DNA from: Nematopogon swammerdamellus | Taxonomy: Eukaryota; Arthropoda; Insecta; Lepidoptera; Adelidae | Assembly: GCA_946902875.1 (NCBI GenBank) | Contig: OX336355.1 | Coordinates: forward strand, 7,461,347-7,525,346 | DNA: 64,000 nt | Reading direction: 5' to 3' | Shown here: piece after piece, positions 31,770 through 43,024 of the stretch | Layout of the letters: each line of letters starts with the position of its first letter | How positions within the stretch are numbered: the first letter of the stretch is position 1 | Notes under the pieces: generated by a model | Database searches by the model: none | Told to the model about the DNA's origin: nothing | The model's input: only the letters and a program-made list of their open reading frames with translations | Program-made: the position numbers and the translations under genes

Positions 31770-31934
31770 ATAACGCCATGGCTGTTTCCCAGTGGGGTAG
31801 GCAGAGACGACGAGTCTCCACGCGCCACTCTCTTCAGTCTGCCTGACACCTCTAGCCCTCTTCCAACATAATAGCTGTTTAACGCGATTGCATCGTTGCT
31901 TTTCCACCTCCGTACAACGCGCACTGGGCAGGGA
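31770..31934 (-). pseudogene. Retroelement 3'-terminal coding fragment
   Basis: The minus strand encodes RGVRQTEESGAWRLVVSAYP TGKQ, the same ending as at 5045-5250. It directly abuts the + strand tail that follows. Confidence 0.55.
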
Positions 31935-32205
31935 TTGCACCCCTATACGCTGGACTTACCGCGGATGCGTGTCAATCGGTTCTGCAGATCCTTCCTCCAC
32001 AGAACCGGTAAACTCTGCAACGCTCTCCCTGCCCACATATGGGAAATATAACCTAACCTAACCTAACCCAACCTTTAGGAGAGGCGTGAATGGGCACCTG
32101 TAAGGCCGGCATGGCATTTGCAGCCCCCGCATACGACCGAATGTCCATGGGCGTCGCTAGTCACCTTGGGTGGCTTGGCGCAACATGTCGCGCTTACTAT
32201 AAAAA
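31935..32205 (+). mobile_element. Retroelement C-terminus and tail T, copy 4
   Basis: Encodes 'LDLPRMRVNRFCRSFLHRTG' and KLCNALPA, then after an insertion with four (CCTAA)-like units (32046-32068) continues with tail T to 'gcgcttactataaaaaaaa'. Confidence 0.7.
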
Positions 32206-32337
32206 AAATTTATGTAGATTTCCACAATTTGCATCGGAAGGCTCGTAACATGCGTGTAGCCTTAGTACTGCCATCCATGGATACTGCAGTCTAAAAGTGT
32301 GACATAATTAGGTACTTACATATATTTAATTGTGTTT

Positions 32338-32960
32338 TTATTTTTTTATGGAAACTGACACGGTTGACTACATCACCTACAACATCCGTGATGTCAGCCC
32401 ATAACACCTTGGTGAACTATGTACCATGTCAGTGCTTCCCTTTGGTCATTCCGGCTACACTGAACTGGTCGAAAAACACGAACTATCTAAATAGCCACTT
32501 TGCCGATCTTTCATTCAGTGCGGTGGTAGCAACCCGGGCGGATACCACCTAGTAAGGCATACCTACACCTTCTGCTTCACCGTTCGGAACCGGTGTAAAA
32601 CTGCAGGTCCCTTACCTTGCCCCTTACTAAGTAGGTGGTAGGCTCAAATTGTAGCCGACTGGGTTGGTACCACCGTACTGGATGTAAGATGGCCGCATAG
32701 CAGCCTCGGTTGTGTTCTCCTCTAGTCCAGTATAGACAGCAATCCAGGGAAGTCTCCGGTATGGCACCTACCATCTCGGAGGTGATATTGGCTGGTCGGA
32801 GCATGTGCTTTGGCCCCTCCTACTGAGCCACCCATACCGGATTAAATAAAAAAATTATCTATTAAGGTAAGAAGAGTATAGTTTTACATGGAATCCGACC
32901 CACGGTCAGCCTTCAACGTTCGAACGGTCACCCGTTCAAGTTCTGACCGCGCCCCCGGTG
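32338..32960 (-). mobile_element. SINE A interrupted by SINE B
   Basis: 32338-32558 is the tail half of a minus SINE A ending 'cctagtaagg'. 32559-32855 is a + SINE B without its tRNA head ('ctgcttcaccgttcggaacc' to 'ccataccggattaaataaa'). 32862-32960 resumes SINE A ('taaggtaagaagag', 'gaccgcgccc'). SINE B is therefore the younger insertion. Confidence 0.75.
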
Positions 32961-33178
32961 TGATCACGAACGACAGTCGACCATTCGCAACGCTGTTATG
33001 GTCTAAGTTAATTTTATTTTGTATTTTTTACTAACTCTTGATTACCGCTGGCGTGTTCTATGTATCCTTCTAGACTAGAATCTGAGAAAGGTAATTCTGC
33101 ATATTGAGTAGCTAGCTAGAAATTTATTTTATGGCACTGATCTCTTAACTTCTGTGTTGTATGTTGATCCCAAACCTT

Positions 33179-33607
33179 AAAAATGTATGAAATAAAAAAA
33201 TAAAAATCGAACCCTAGAGTTGAAGGCGGTCGGGTATTTTTGCTTGCTTTAGCACCACCGCCTTCAACTCTAGGGTTCGATTTTTATTTTTTTATTTCAT
33301 ACATTTTTGAAGGCGGTTTTTATATTTTATTAAATAGTTTTTTATTTCACAGTTTTTTTAGTAATTTTTATTTGCTATTAATGTACTCGGCGGAATCGCT
33401 CGGCCTTTGGCCTCGCGATTCCGCCTCGCTTTCCAATCCGATCTTGACCAAAAAAAAAATGGGACCACCTTGGAGCTAGACTGAACCGAACACAAAAAAA
33501 ATCATCGAAATCGGTTCACAATTGGGGAAGATATTGCTGAACATACATAAAAAAAATACATACAGCCTAACATAGAACCTCCTCCTTTTTTGAAGTCGGT
33601 TAAAAAA
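33179..33607 (+). repeat. Hairpin element: 52-bp stem plus GC hairpin
   Basis: A perfect 52-bp stem (33179-33230 with 33257-33308) with a 26-base loop is followed by a second hairpin at 33390-33424 (arms 'gcggaatcgc' / 'gcgattccgc', inner GGCC-TTT-GGCC), then repeat M sequence to 33607. An inverted, more complex relative is at 43025-43345. Confidence 0.8.
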
Positions 33608-34182
33608 TTTAAGAGGCAGCAGTAACCGCCACCTTATAGTATGCGATGCGGCCTATTCGAATCCCGAAAATGCATATTTGGGGCACTGGTGAGGAGTAGA
33701 ATCGCTACGTGTGTCGCCGAGCGGCCAGGCGCGTGTGTAGAGTTGTGCCCGATTTTACCTCACCACCAATCTCCCGAAATCGACTCCGATATCAGCTACG
33801 TTAGATCACATTTGACAAATGCCAAGATGTGCGATATCGGTACTTGTACGCGAGAGGGGTTTGTCGTGATGTCCACACTTTACCAGACGGAGATATTAAA
33901 AAAATCGCCCAAGAGCGAGTGAGACTCGCACAATTTATGGTTCGTACTAAACAAAAACAAAATTTTCCGCAAGTATTGCATTGTCGAAAAAATTTGCAGT
34001 TTTCCTGTAATTTTATTGATTTTTTTTTTATAAGGAAACTTAACAGCTATTTGCATATGTTTGCACAAGTTAATTAAAAAATGAACAGTTTAGCCAATAA
34101 AAAACTTTCACTTTCTGCAATATAAGTACTTACAACTAGATACACAATTTTGACAGAATATATTTAAAAATATATAGGTATA
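33608..34182. other. Intergenic spacer with repeat L edge
   Basis: 33898-33935 resembles the repeat L start ('aaatcgcccaagagcgagtg'). No gene recognised. Confidence 0.4.
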
Positions 34183-34620
34183 TCTATACATATAATAAAA
34201 TCGTAGAGGTAAGAAAGTCTGTACATTGAATGTATTCGGAAAAAAACTAACCAGGGTGGCTTAAAATGAGATACTGAACATGTTAGAACAGTTTTTAAAA
34301 TTTTTGTTTGTTTGTTTGTTTGTTTGTCTGTACGCGCATCACGCAAAAACCACTGAACGGAATTAGACGAAACTTTGTATAGTGGCAGTTTATATGCCGG
34401 GTTAACATAATACGTAAAAAAAATTACAAAAATAAAAAAAAATCACAATTATAAACATTATTGCGCGTTTAAAATCACGTAGTCCAAAGTACATAATTAT
34501 ATCTTGAGAACTGGCAGCAAATACAATTTGAATAAAATATTCATTCGAAAAATAAGTAGATACCATTGATTTTATAGGGGGAGTCAGATGTACCGTCAGC
34601 GATGTTTTAAAGGTAACATG

Positions 34621-35152
34621 AAATTAGTCTTCAATTATGTCCTAAGATGGCGCCAGGAGTATCGAATTTGAATTAAATAATTATTATATTTTTAAATCTG
34701 CTAATTATAGAACGATGCTAAGTGGGAACAGCATAGTTAAATTTAAAGATTATTTTATATTAAGTAGACATTTCAAAATAGTGTATTTTAAGGTTTTCAT
34801 AATTTTTCCAATAAATATTTTCATGTTTTGTCAGTCCGTGAGCTTGGCGGATAAAATGTATAATTTCGCCGCTTCTGCATCATAGATGTCAGACCAAAGT
34901 TAAGTTGTCCTATTTGTCTATAGATGGCATGCCTATTTCTTATTATATTTTTAGTTGCCAAATACCCACCAACCAAACCTGCGTGCAATTCAAATACGCG
35001 CGTGCGGTTAGGATAAAGTGGAGATACCTTCTTTAAAATTATATTTTTTTACCTCACCAACTTTGAAAACGGAAACAAACACGATGGATTAAATATAATA
35101 ATAATAATAAAAATCGTTAGCCATTTATAAGAAAATCGACCTCATCGAAATA
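34621..35152. other. Left flank of the 9.4-kb element interior
   Basis: AT-rich and non-coding. 34979-35085 is the left partner of the inner inverted repeat whose right partner is at 39950-40265. Confidence 0.5.
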
Positions 35153-35461
35153 ATTTGTATAGCAGCTACCCTTATTTTTTTTAATTAAAAAAAACTAAAA
35201 AAGGTACCCCTAGATAATCGTTTCAAACTACTAAATATGAATTTTCAACGAAATCGGTTGAGCGGTTGAGGCGCAACGTCGCTGGACACATTGCCATAGA
35301 CAAATTTGTATGACGGCTACCCTTATTTTTTCGAATTTTGAAAAAGTAAAAAAATTTACCCCTAGATTATCATTTCAAACTACTAAATACGAATTTTGAA
35401 CGAAATCGGTTGAGCAGTTTAGGCACAAGGTCGCTGGACGGACACACACACACACACACAC
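35153..35461 (+). repeat. Two about 155-bp tandem units and a (CA)n run
   Basis: Both units contain 'ggtaccccta/ttacccctagat', 'tttcaaactactaaata', 'aacgaaatcggttgagc' and 'gtcgctgga'. A (CA)10-like run follows at 35441-35461. Confidence 0.75.
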
Positions 35462-35518
35462 ATACATGTTTCTCAAAACCACTTTTTTGGGATCGTTGAC
35501 AGATATATAGCCCAAATC

Positions 35519-35847
35519 TGTACTGTGTGGGGCCGGTACTTTAAAAGAATAGCCCCACTGCGTCTCTCCCCGTGTATGTCGTAAAAGGCGACTAAGGGAT
35601 ATGACCCCCTTCTTATATTACTAGGTGGTAGGGTTTAACCCGCCCGGGTTGGTACCACCGCACTGAATGAAAGGTCGGTCCAAACGGCTATGTAAATAGT
35701 TTGTGTTTTCCGTCCAGTTCAGTGTAGTCGGCACGACCGAAGGGAAGCACTGACGTGGCACCAAGTTCACCCGGTGTTATGGGCTGACATCACGGATGTT
35801 GTAGGTGATGTAGCCAACCGTGTCAGTTTCAATAAAAAAAAAAAAAT
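35519..35847 (+). mobile_element. SINE A variant lacking the 5S/tRNA head
   Basis: Starts 'gtgtggggccggtacttta', passes directly from 'actaagggatatgaccccct' to 'actaggtggtagggtttaac', and ends with poly(A). It has the same structure as 48232, 49250 and 63098. Confidence 0.8.
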
Positions 35848-36647
35848 CAGTCGCATTCTCAACTTCGACATTTTGGACGATCACAATACTTCCTTTCTCC
35901 TTACAGTCGCTCGAAAGTAAAAAGCCACCTCCATAGTTTTTAGCCGTTGCGGCAATTTATCGATCGACGCGCGACGTTCGCTTGTTTTGGAACACGCAAA
36001 TGTTTGCGTGGAGCGTGCAGGCAAACGATACGGGTTACTGCGCGTGGAAAAAGGATGACACAATATCGATGCGATCTCTTGAGACGGTCGGTTCTGTATT
36101 CACGCGATACGCACACTACCATAATCGCGGTGTCTCGTTTTAGTAATAGTTGAAGTATGAACAAAATGTCTTTGAGTATGAAGTACGGAGTCCAGGCACC
36201 GAATTAAAAAAAGTTGAGTCCAGGGCTATTTTTTCCATCTACGATGCTGCTGGTGGTGTTATACCAAAGAGATTAAAAGAGGGTGGGTTTAATGTATTTG
36301 TGATAAACTTTACAGAATATATAAGTCAATGATATTTTATATAAAATTGTAAAATTGTAGATTTTACCGACGACGACACGACGACGAATAAAATAAAAAA
36401 ATAGTAAATCTGATTTAAATGCAAAATTGATAATAAACCATCGCTTCTCTTATATTCTCTATCTTTTTCGGGAGGAAGGAAGGGATTCCTTCCTCGCCCA
36501 TCTCTCACTCACCTCTCTCCCGGTCTTCTCTCCTCGATCCCGCCTTCCTCCCCTCCTTCCCCTCACCCTTCACGGACCCCCTCTTTGCCACCTTCCCTTT
36601 CGCCCATTCCCTCCCTCTCTCCCTACTTCCCTTCCTCCCCTCATGCC

Positions 36648-37511
36648 CAGGGGCGTGCATCCCATAAAGGCAGAAAAGCACTGCCTACCCTGAGTTAAAG
36701 TCCCAATTCCACCTATCCAAACAATCAAATTAAAACATATAGAACTACTCAAGTTCACGACAAAACGTATGATTTAAAATTGGCGCGCGCTCCTCCCTCT
36801 TGGCGCGGCCGCTCGCGCGGACGCAACGCCACCGCGCGGCAAAGGCACACAACACGACTACCTGGTGGTCACTCACACTATTACTCAAATCCTGCGTCAA
36901 TATGCTGGAATTTTGCGTGTGTATGCGTGTTTCGATGCGCGATTTAGTACGCCAGGGCAGGACTGCCTTTCACTAACACCACAACAATGCCTCGTAACGT
37001 AGGTGTAGCTGGTCTAGCATCGTTCCCGCAGCGCGCGCCGGCGCGGCGGTGCAATTGTCTGGTACAGTTTATAAAGAAGTGTTATAATCTTTTGTTTATG
37101 TTTTTACAAATAAGAAAAGTACCTACCGCCCCTCTTCTCTATTTATTTGTATTTCATCTTTTTGTAGTCAATATACAGTACTGCACTGCATATTCTTTAT
37201 TGAGATTGGTTCTGTTTAGTTTGGTTCTGTTTAAATCACTCAAAAGGCGTTTTTAAAAGTCACCCTTAGTATCTGTATTTATGACATTGTGTAGTTAATT
37301 AAAATTTATTCATTTTATGGATATCTGAGGTGCATTGAAAAATAAATAATCTGCTGGAACATCTTCATGTGGACATGAAGAAGATGTAAGAGATGAAAAC
37401 CGGGCTGAGGTAAAAATTAAAATGAATTCAACTTGTTTCTAAATTAGGTACTTATTTTGAATCTTAATTATTGCCTGCCTACCCGGTCTTAAATGTCTGT
37501 GCACGCCACTG
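36648..37511. mobile_element. hAT-like non-autonomous element, 864 bp
   Basis: Left end 'caggggcgtgcatc', right end 'gtgcacgccactg', 8-bp TSD ctcatgcc (36640-36647 and 37512-37519). It inserted in a pyrimidine-rich tract. There is no transposase frame. Confidence 0.85.
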
Positions 37512-37727
37512 CTCATGCCGCCCCTCCTTCCCATCACCCTCGCATTCCATTCCTCCCCTACTACCCCTCATCCTGTCCGCAACCCCCTCTTACCCCGCCC
37601 CTTCCCACTTTCAACCTCTCACTCCCTCGATATCCATTCCTCCTCGTTCCCTCTACTACCTTCCTCCCCCACACCTACCCTCATTCACTACCCCTTCCTC
37701 CCTCCATACCTCTCCTCCTCTTCTTCT

Positions 37728-37822
37728 TTTTTTTATGGAAACTGACATGGTTGGATACATCACCTACAACATCCGTGATGTCGGACATGTCGTGCCGGCT
37801 ATACTGAACTGGACGGAAAAAA
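37728..37822 (-). mobile_element. SINE A, truncated
   Basis: Poly-T, 'atggaaactgacatggttgg', then a deletion joins to 'tcgtgccggctatactgaac'. Confidence 0.75.
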
Positions 37823-38185
37823 ACGAAAAAACTATTTACCGTAGACAGAAAAAATAGTTCTGGACTCCGCACTTCATACTTCAATTATTACTAAAACGAG
37901 ACACCGTGGTTATGGTAGTGTGCGTATCGCGTAATACAGGACCGACCATCTCAAGAGATCGCAGTGATATTGTGTCATCCTTTTTCCACGCGCAGTAATC
38001 CCGTATCGCTTGCCTGCACGCTCCACGCAAACATTTACGTGTTCCAAAACAAGCGAATGTCGCACGTAGTCGATCGATAAATTGCCGCTTGCTTCAACGG
38101 CTCAAAACTATGGAGGTGGCTTTTTACTTCTTATTATTAAATTATTTATTAAAAACATTTATTGCAATTTTTTTCGTTTATTTTT

Positions 38186-38437
38186 TTTATGGAAACTGAC
38201 ACGGTTGGCTACATCACCTACAACGTCCGTGATGTCAGCCCATAACACCGGGTGAACTAGGTGCCATGTCAGTGCTTCCCCCTTTGATCGTGCCGGCTAC
38301 ACTGAACTGGTCGGAAAACACAAACTATTTACATAGCCGTTTCAACCGACGTTTCATTCAGTGCGGTGGTATCAACCCGGGCGGGTTAAACCCTACCACC
38401 AAGTAAGATTAGGAGGGAAGGGACCTACAGTTTTACG
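38186..38437 (-). mobile_element. SINE A, 5'-truncated
   Basis: Tail and body through 'ggacctacagttttacg', with no head. Confidence 0.8.
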
Positions 38438-39063
38438 ATTTACATTTATTTGTGAAAGAAAACCTATGGACGATGAGTGAATTATTTTATAAAAAATTCA
38501 AACGCATTTGTTAATTTAGGTCGACTTTAGACGTGTCTTATATTATATCACTTGCAACTAAAATCACCTAAAATTTGACAGATGTGCTTAAATTAAGATT
38601 ATTAAATAATTCGTTCATCTCCTGTCTTTCTTTCTCAAAATGACAATAATGACAGGAATATCTAAATTTTAGCTTTAATAGTGTGAAGTGTATACTAGAA
38701 ATAAAGCCAATATGTTACTAACATTAAAAACACAGACCAAGTTGACCAACCCACAAACCGAGGGTTCCGCACAAATACGACGGAGGCGTGGCTTTGAAGT
38801 GGGGAAGTTTGCTAGCAAATTGCTAGTAAGCTTATTGTGTAGACTGAAGTTAAAAAATAAATTTTAGTGAAATAATGTTTTGCCGGACGCGTAGTTTATT
38901 TAGTTTACTTAAAAGAAGAAACAGGTTTCCATACAACTTTTAATTTTTAATCTTTCATGCAAAATTAAAACTTTACTTTTTTTAACTACAAAAACATTGA
39001 TTTTGAATAGACATGTATGCAAAAACCACACGGGCTGCCTCGACATGGTCCCTATTAGGTTAC
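38438..39063. other. Interior of the 9.4-kb element
   Basis: AT-rich and non-coding; 'accaagttgaccaacccacaaaccgagggttccgcac' at 38737 resembles a decayed repeat L start. Confidence 0.4.
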
Positions 39064-39116
39064 GGTTAATTTATAGAAGATGCGGAGCGTAGTGACGCAT
39101 CTTCTATAAATTAACC
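39064..39116. repeat. Perfect 21-bp hairpin
   Basis: Arms 'ggttaatttatagaagatg' plus CG and the exact complement, with an 11-base loop 'gagcgtagtga'. Confidence 0.9.
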
Positions 39117-39547
39117 TTGATAATTTTTTTTTAACCACCAAACTGGTTATAAAAAGAAAAACATTTCTCACCTCCACTCATCACCTTTTTGATACATAAA
39201 TATATTACAAACAAACTTAATTTTGCAGTCAACCTAAATAATAATTTCTCACTAACTATTTAAACGAGACCAGTTTTAATATTTTCGTATTCCTCCCTTT
39301 GATGTTAACTTTTTTGAACCACTTTGTCATATACGTTTCATAAAGCCAATAAATATGTTATTCAAAATCTGTAAGAATCAAACAAGAACCAACCAAGAAA
39401 GAAACACGTAAATTTCTTGTGCACCTAAGTCCTTTTGCACAAATCGCAGATCAGGTCATGCGTGGAGTACTGCTTGCACCTGTGGGATGGCTTTGCCAAA
39501 TATCAGCTTTTAAAAGGGAAATTTGTTTGAAAAGAGGAATTTGTTAA
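39117..39547. other. Interior of the 9.4-kb element
   Basis: Nothing recognised. Confidence 0.4.
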
Positions 39548-39825
39548 AAAGGATTGCATCCCCACACGCTGGACTTACCGTGGATGCGTACCAACCTCTT
39601 CTGCAGATTTTTCCTCTATAGAACCGGTAAACTCTGGGACGTTCTCCTGTCTATATATTTCCTCCCAAGTACAGTCTCGAGTCCTTCAAGAGGGGCGTGA
39701 ACAGGCACCTGTCGGGCCGGCATGGCATTCGCAACCCCCGCATACGACCAAATGTCCATGGGCGTCCTTAGACATCTCCCTTAGGGTGCCTCGGCGCCAC
39801 AGGTCGCGCTTTCAATAAAAAAAAC
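39548..39825 (+). mobile_element. Retroelement C-terminus and tail T, longest copy
   Basis: 'ggattgcatccccacacgct' through 'ttctgcagatttttcctcta' (RFF.YRTGKLWD) and the complete tail to 'gcgctttcaataaaaaaaa'. It is a good reference for the 3' end of this family. Confidence 0.75.
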
Positions 39826-40336
39826 ACAAAGAAAACACAAGCAAAAATCTGTAAATAAAAATCATGTAAGGGTTCTGGTATTTTGTTGATTTTATTGTAG
39901 CTTTTCAAATTGCCATCTAATATAGTAAAATATATATATTATAAAATAATTCTTTTGGGAATCCAGTGTTACCGTTTTCAAATTTGGTGACGTAAAAAAA
40001 TATAATTTTAAAGAAGCCATCTCCACTTAATCCAAACACATTAAATGTATGAAGTGAAAATTTTTACTTTTTCTTATATAACATTGTATTTGAAGGGATT
40101 TTCACTCTTGAAATATAATGCCAGATGCTCTCGTATACTATGCAGAGGCCTGAAGCCGGCATTTGTGTAATATTGAAGACGCTGAAGCAAGTGCTCTCGC
40201 GCTGGCGGTCGATGGCAGAATGAGCGGGCGATGCACGTAATATTTGAATTGCACGTATTTTTGGTGGGGCACGAATCGCCCTGACATGCGGAATCTTAAT
40301 ATTTATTATGATCGAAGCTATTTACATCAAATCTCT
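39826..40336. other. Interior, right partner of the inner inverted repeat
   Basis: 39950-40042 and 40245-40265 are the complements of 34979-35085, separated by about 190 bp of extra sequence. Non-coding. Confidence 0.55.
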
Positions 40337-40530
40337 TTGATTTACATAGCCGTTTCGACATACGTTTTATTCAGTGCGGTGGTACCAACCCTAGTAAGGT
40401 AAGAAGGGAAGGGTGCTACAGTTTTACGTGGAATCCGAACCACGGTCAGCCTCAAATGGTCGAGCGGTCACCCATCCAAGTGTTGACCGCGCCCAGGGTT
40501 GCCTGCACCACTGAGCTACCGAGGCTGACA
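40337..40530 (-). mobile_element. SINE A, tail-less head portion
   Basis: 'tacatagccgtttcgacata' to 'ctgagctaccgaggctgaca', including the 5S-like segment. The 3' tail is missing. Confidence 0.75.
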
Positions 40531-40724
40531 AACGTACCTCCCACCCACTCCCCCTTCTTTTCTCTCCCCCTTCCTCTTCCTGACCATTATTCATTATTTC
40601 TTACCAAAAGCAGTAACTATTGAGTAATCTGTGCCAAAAGCCTAGATAATAAATTTTCATATCCTTACCTAGAGAAATCATGGATTCCCCATACAAAAAC
40701 TTTCACCCCTATTTCACCCCTTAT

Positions 40725-40895
40725 TTTTAGGTTTCCGTATCCCTGTACGGAAGCCTATTACTAAGCCTCCGCAGTCTGTCTGTCCGTCCGTCCGTTTGTC
40801 TGTCCGAGGGCTGTATCTCTTGAACCGTAATAGGAAGCCCGTTGAAATTTTCACAGAATATGTGTTACTATAGCGGATATAACAACAAATAAGCG
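40725..40895 (-). repeat. Repeat L fragment
   Basis: 'ttttaggtttccgtatccct', 'ctgtctgtccgtccgtccgt', 'gaaccgtaataggaagccc'. Confidence 0.65.
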
Positions 40896-40980
40896 GAGCT
40901 AGGTACAACCCAAGTACAACCAAAGAGTTTGTAAACTCTTTGGACCGGAGTAAAACCGCAAACAGGAAATTACAATCTTA

Positions 40981-42283
40981 CACGTTCAACGCCACATGAA
41001 AAATCCAGTATTTCCGTTTGGGCCACGGGGCTCACCGCTCACCGGTGAGCCTTTCCTTACTGAACCATTCAGGTCATGGGTGTCACCGGTGAGCCGCGTG
41101 AGAGGGCCTACGTAAACGCTTCCTACAAGCCACAGAGCGCAGCTACAAAGCCAATATGGAAGTGAGCCGCATGGCCTTGTAGTCGAAGCGGACGGCGTGG
41201 TTTTCAAATCCAATAGAAACTTGTAGTTTTTTATTAAGTTAATTGTAACGATGCTAGGGCTGCTCTTAACGATAAGGTAGAAAATAATATTTGTATTAAT
41301 AGAATTAATAAAACCAGAAAATAATAAGAAAATATTCGTCAAAATAAAAATGAACATAAAATTTTCTTCATTGCCAAATAAGAAGACATTATTTATTACG
41401 AAAATAATTTATGAAATTGAACAAAAGAAAATATTTATGAAATTGAACAATCACAACATTATGACACTTCATTATTTAAAATAATCAATCATCTTAACCC
41501 CAAAGGGTTTAACCATAAACAATAAAGAATTATCCGTGAGTCATGTTAAAACAAGGCAAACAAAGGAATGGTTTAGTTGGGCTGCTTTGGCAATAAGTGG
41601 ATACTTTTTCGACTTGGTTTTAGCCTGTTTGCTACCCATTATTGGTACGTTCTTTGCATAACATTGGTGACATGTTCTTCTCACTTTTCTGGCCAATCCC
41701 TCTTTCCTTTCCAGAGTGTGTTTCATTCTCTTCCGTCTTTCTATACGCATTTCATAGTCGCTATCCTCACTCTCCGACAAAAGAATTCGACAGCATCTTC
41801 TTTTCGTTGGTTGAACTACGTCTTCATAGAATCTATTCCGAAACTACGGTTCAGAAGATCTATCTCGATGTTTTCTAACTGCGTTAGCGCTTCTTGTGTT
41901 AACTCGAAATCTTCTAAATAATCATTTTTGGCGAGAAAAGCGTAAAACATCCTCAATTGTCGACGCAGCCGGACCGGGATTGATCGCTGCGTCCGCGGCG
42001 TGCGCGCAACGGGTGGGCCGCGGCGTGACCCCGCGGCCCCAGCCAACAGAAAAATACAAATCCTTCATATGAGGCCACACGATCCACCCGTGAGCCTTCT
42101 GCTATATCTCGAAAATTAGACGGTAAAAGTCGCAAATTTTTATTTTCCTTACAAATTACCGCATTTTATAAACTTTGTGATGAAAATCTCAAGTTGATGA
42201 AAATTACGGATATAATGAGTTTGGCTTGGCCCGAACGGAAAAGTACGCTAGGCCCACCGGTGGGTCGTATGGCGTTCAACGTG
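40981..42283 (-). mobile_element. piggyBac-like non-autonomous element
   Basis: The ends are 'cacgttcaacgcca' (left) and the complement of 'cacgttgaacgcca' (right), 13 of 14 matching, with shared subterminal 'ttccgttYgggcc'. The right flank is TTAA (42284-42287); the left flank reads CTTA, a possible mutated TTAA. 1303 bp. It contains a broken coding relic on the minus strand. Confidence 0.6.
41541..42130 (-). pseudogene. Transposase relic with Cys-rich end
   Basis: Minus-strand pieces: DYLEDFELTQEALTQLENIE and, after a frameshift, SESEDSDYEMRIERRKRMKH followed by CHQCYAKN..G..AKTKSKK and HSFVCL. A C-x2-C block, a Lys-rich linker and a terminal 'F.CL' resemble the cysteine-rich tail of piggyBac transposases. 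The catalytic domain is absent. The family call rests partly on the element's ends. Confidence 0.45.
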
Positions 42284-42287
42284 TTAA

Positions 42288-43024
42288 TTGTGGGCTGATT
42301 TTGAAAATTCTTTTTTTGTTTGGTAGGTCATACTTCAGAGGTGCTCCCATTGAAATTTTATTGAAATTGATTGAGCGGTTTATGAAAAAGCAACAAAATA
42401 CTATTGGTGTGTGGTTACCTTCAGCAAAACTTTTGTGATGTGGCATTTTTCAGCAATTTGCAGTTTGACACATGGCGAATAATTCTGTACCACTTCAACC
42501 GATTTCGATTATTCGATTTCGATTATTGTTTTTTATGTAATATTGTTTTAAAAATATAAAACCGACTTAAAAAAAAATAAACTAGAACTAAAAAGTATTA
42601 AATAGGTACCTAATATTTTGAAATTTTCTCTGTCATTGTATTGAAATACATGAATCGATGTTGTCATTCATATTCGGACCCTTGTTTCATGAATATTCTA
42701 AATTTGAAATCTTTTCCGACCGGCCAGATGCGCTTAATATATTATAATACGAGTACGAGTACCATCGAGCTGGTCTGATGATGGAGACGGAAGGTGGCCA
42801 TAGGAACTCCTAAACTACACATGATAAACCCATCGTGTTTGGGCTCGTTGAATTTGTCTTCACGAGCAATTTACTTTAGACCTAGGAGATTCTCAATTCG
42901 ACGGTATGTTTTCTTTTTTTGGATGTTTGTTACGCGATTACTCCGTCAATTATTGTGGGCCGATTTTGAAAATTCTTTTTTTTTGTTTGAAAGGGGATAA
43001 CCATGACGTGGTTCCATTTTAATT
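42288..43024. other. Interior of the 9.4-kb element, repeat M relics
   Basis: 'ataaaaccgacttaaaaaaa' near 42556 and 'gggccgattttgaaaattct' (twice, 42291 and 42956) are decayed repeat M. 42775-42870 repeats the 16030-16110 text ('ctgatgatggag', 'gccataggaactcctaaact'). No gene. Confidence 0.45.

Larger units (their letters stand above)
35915..38129. mobile_element. Inverted-repeat element with about 280-bp arms
   Basis: The arms run from 'aagtaaaaagccacctccat' inward through 'atcgatcgac', 'caatatcg' and 'ctcgttttagtaat' to 'ctattttttc' (left to about 36243, right from about 37842). The centre holds a pyrimidine-rich tract (36470-36647 and 37512-37735) split by a hAT element, and a truncated SINE. 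No transposase is seen and the TSD is not clear. Confidence 0.75.

Noticed and set aside
37471..37857. Ser/Pro/Leu-rich open frames
   Set aside because: Generated by the pyrimidine-rich tract; several frames are open at once and end in a SINE.
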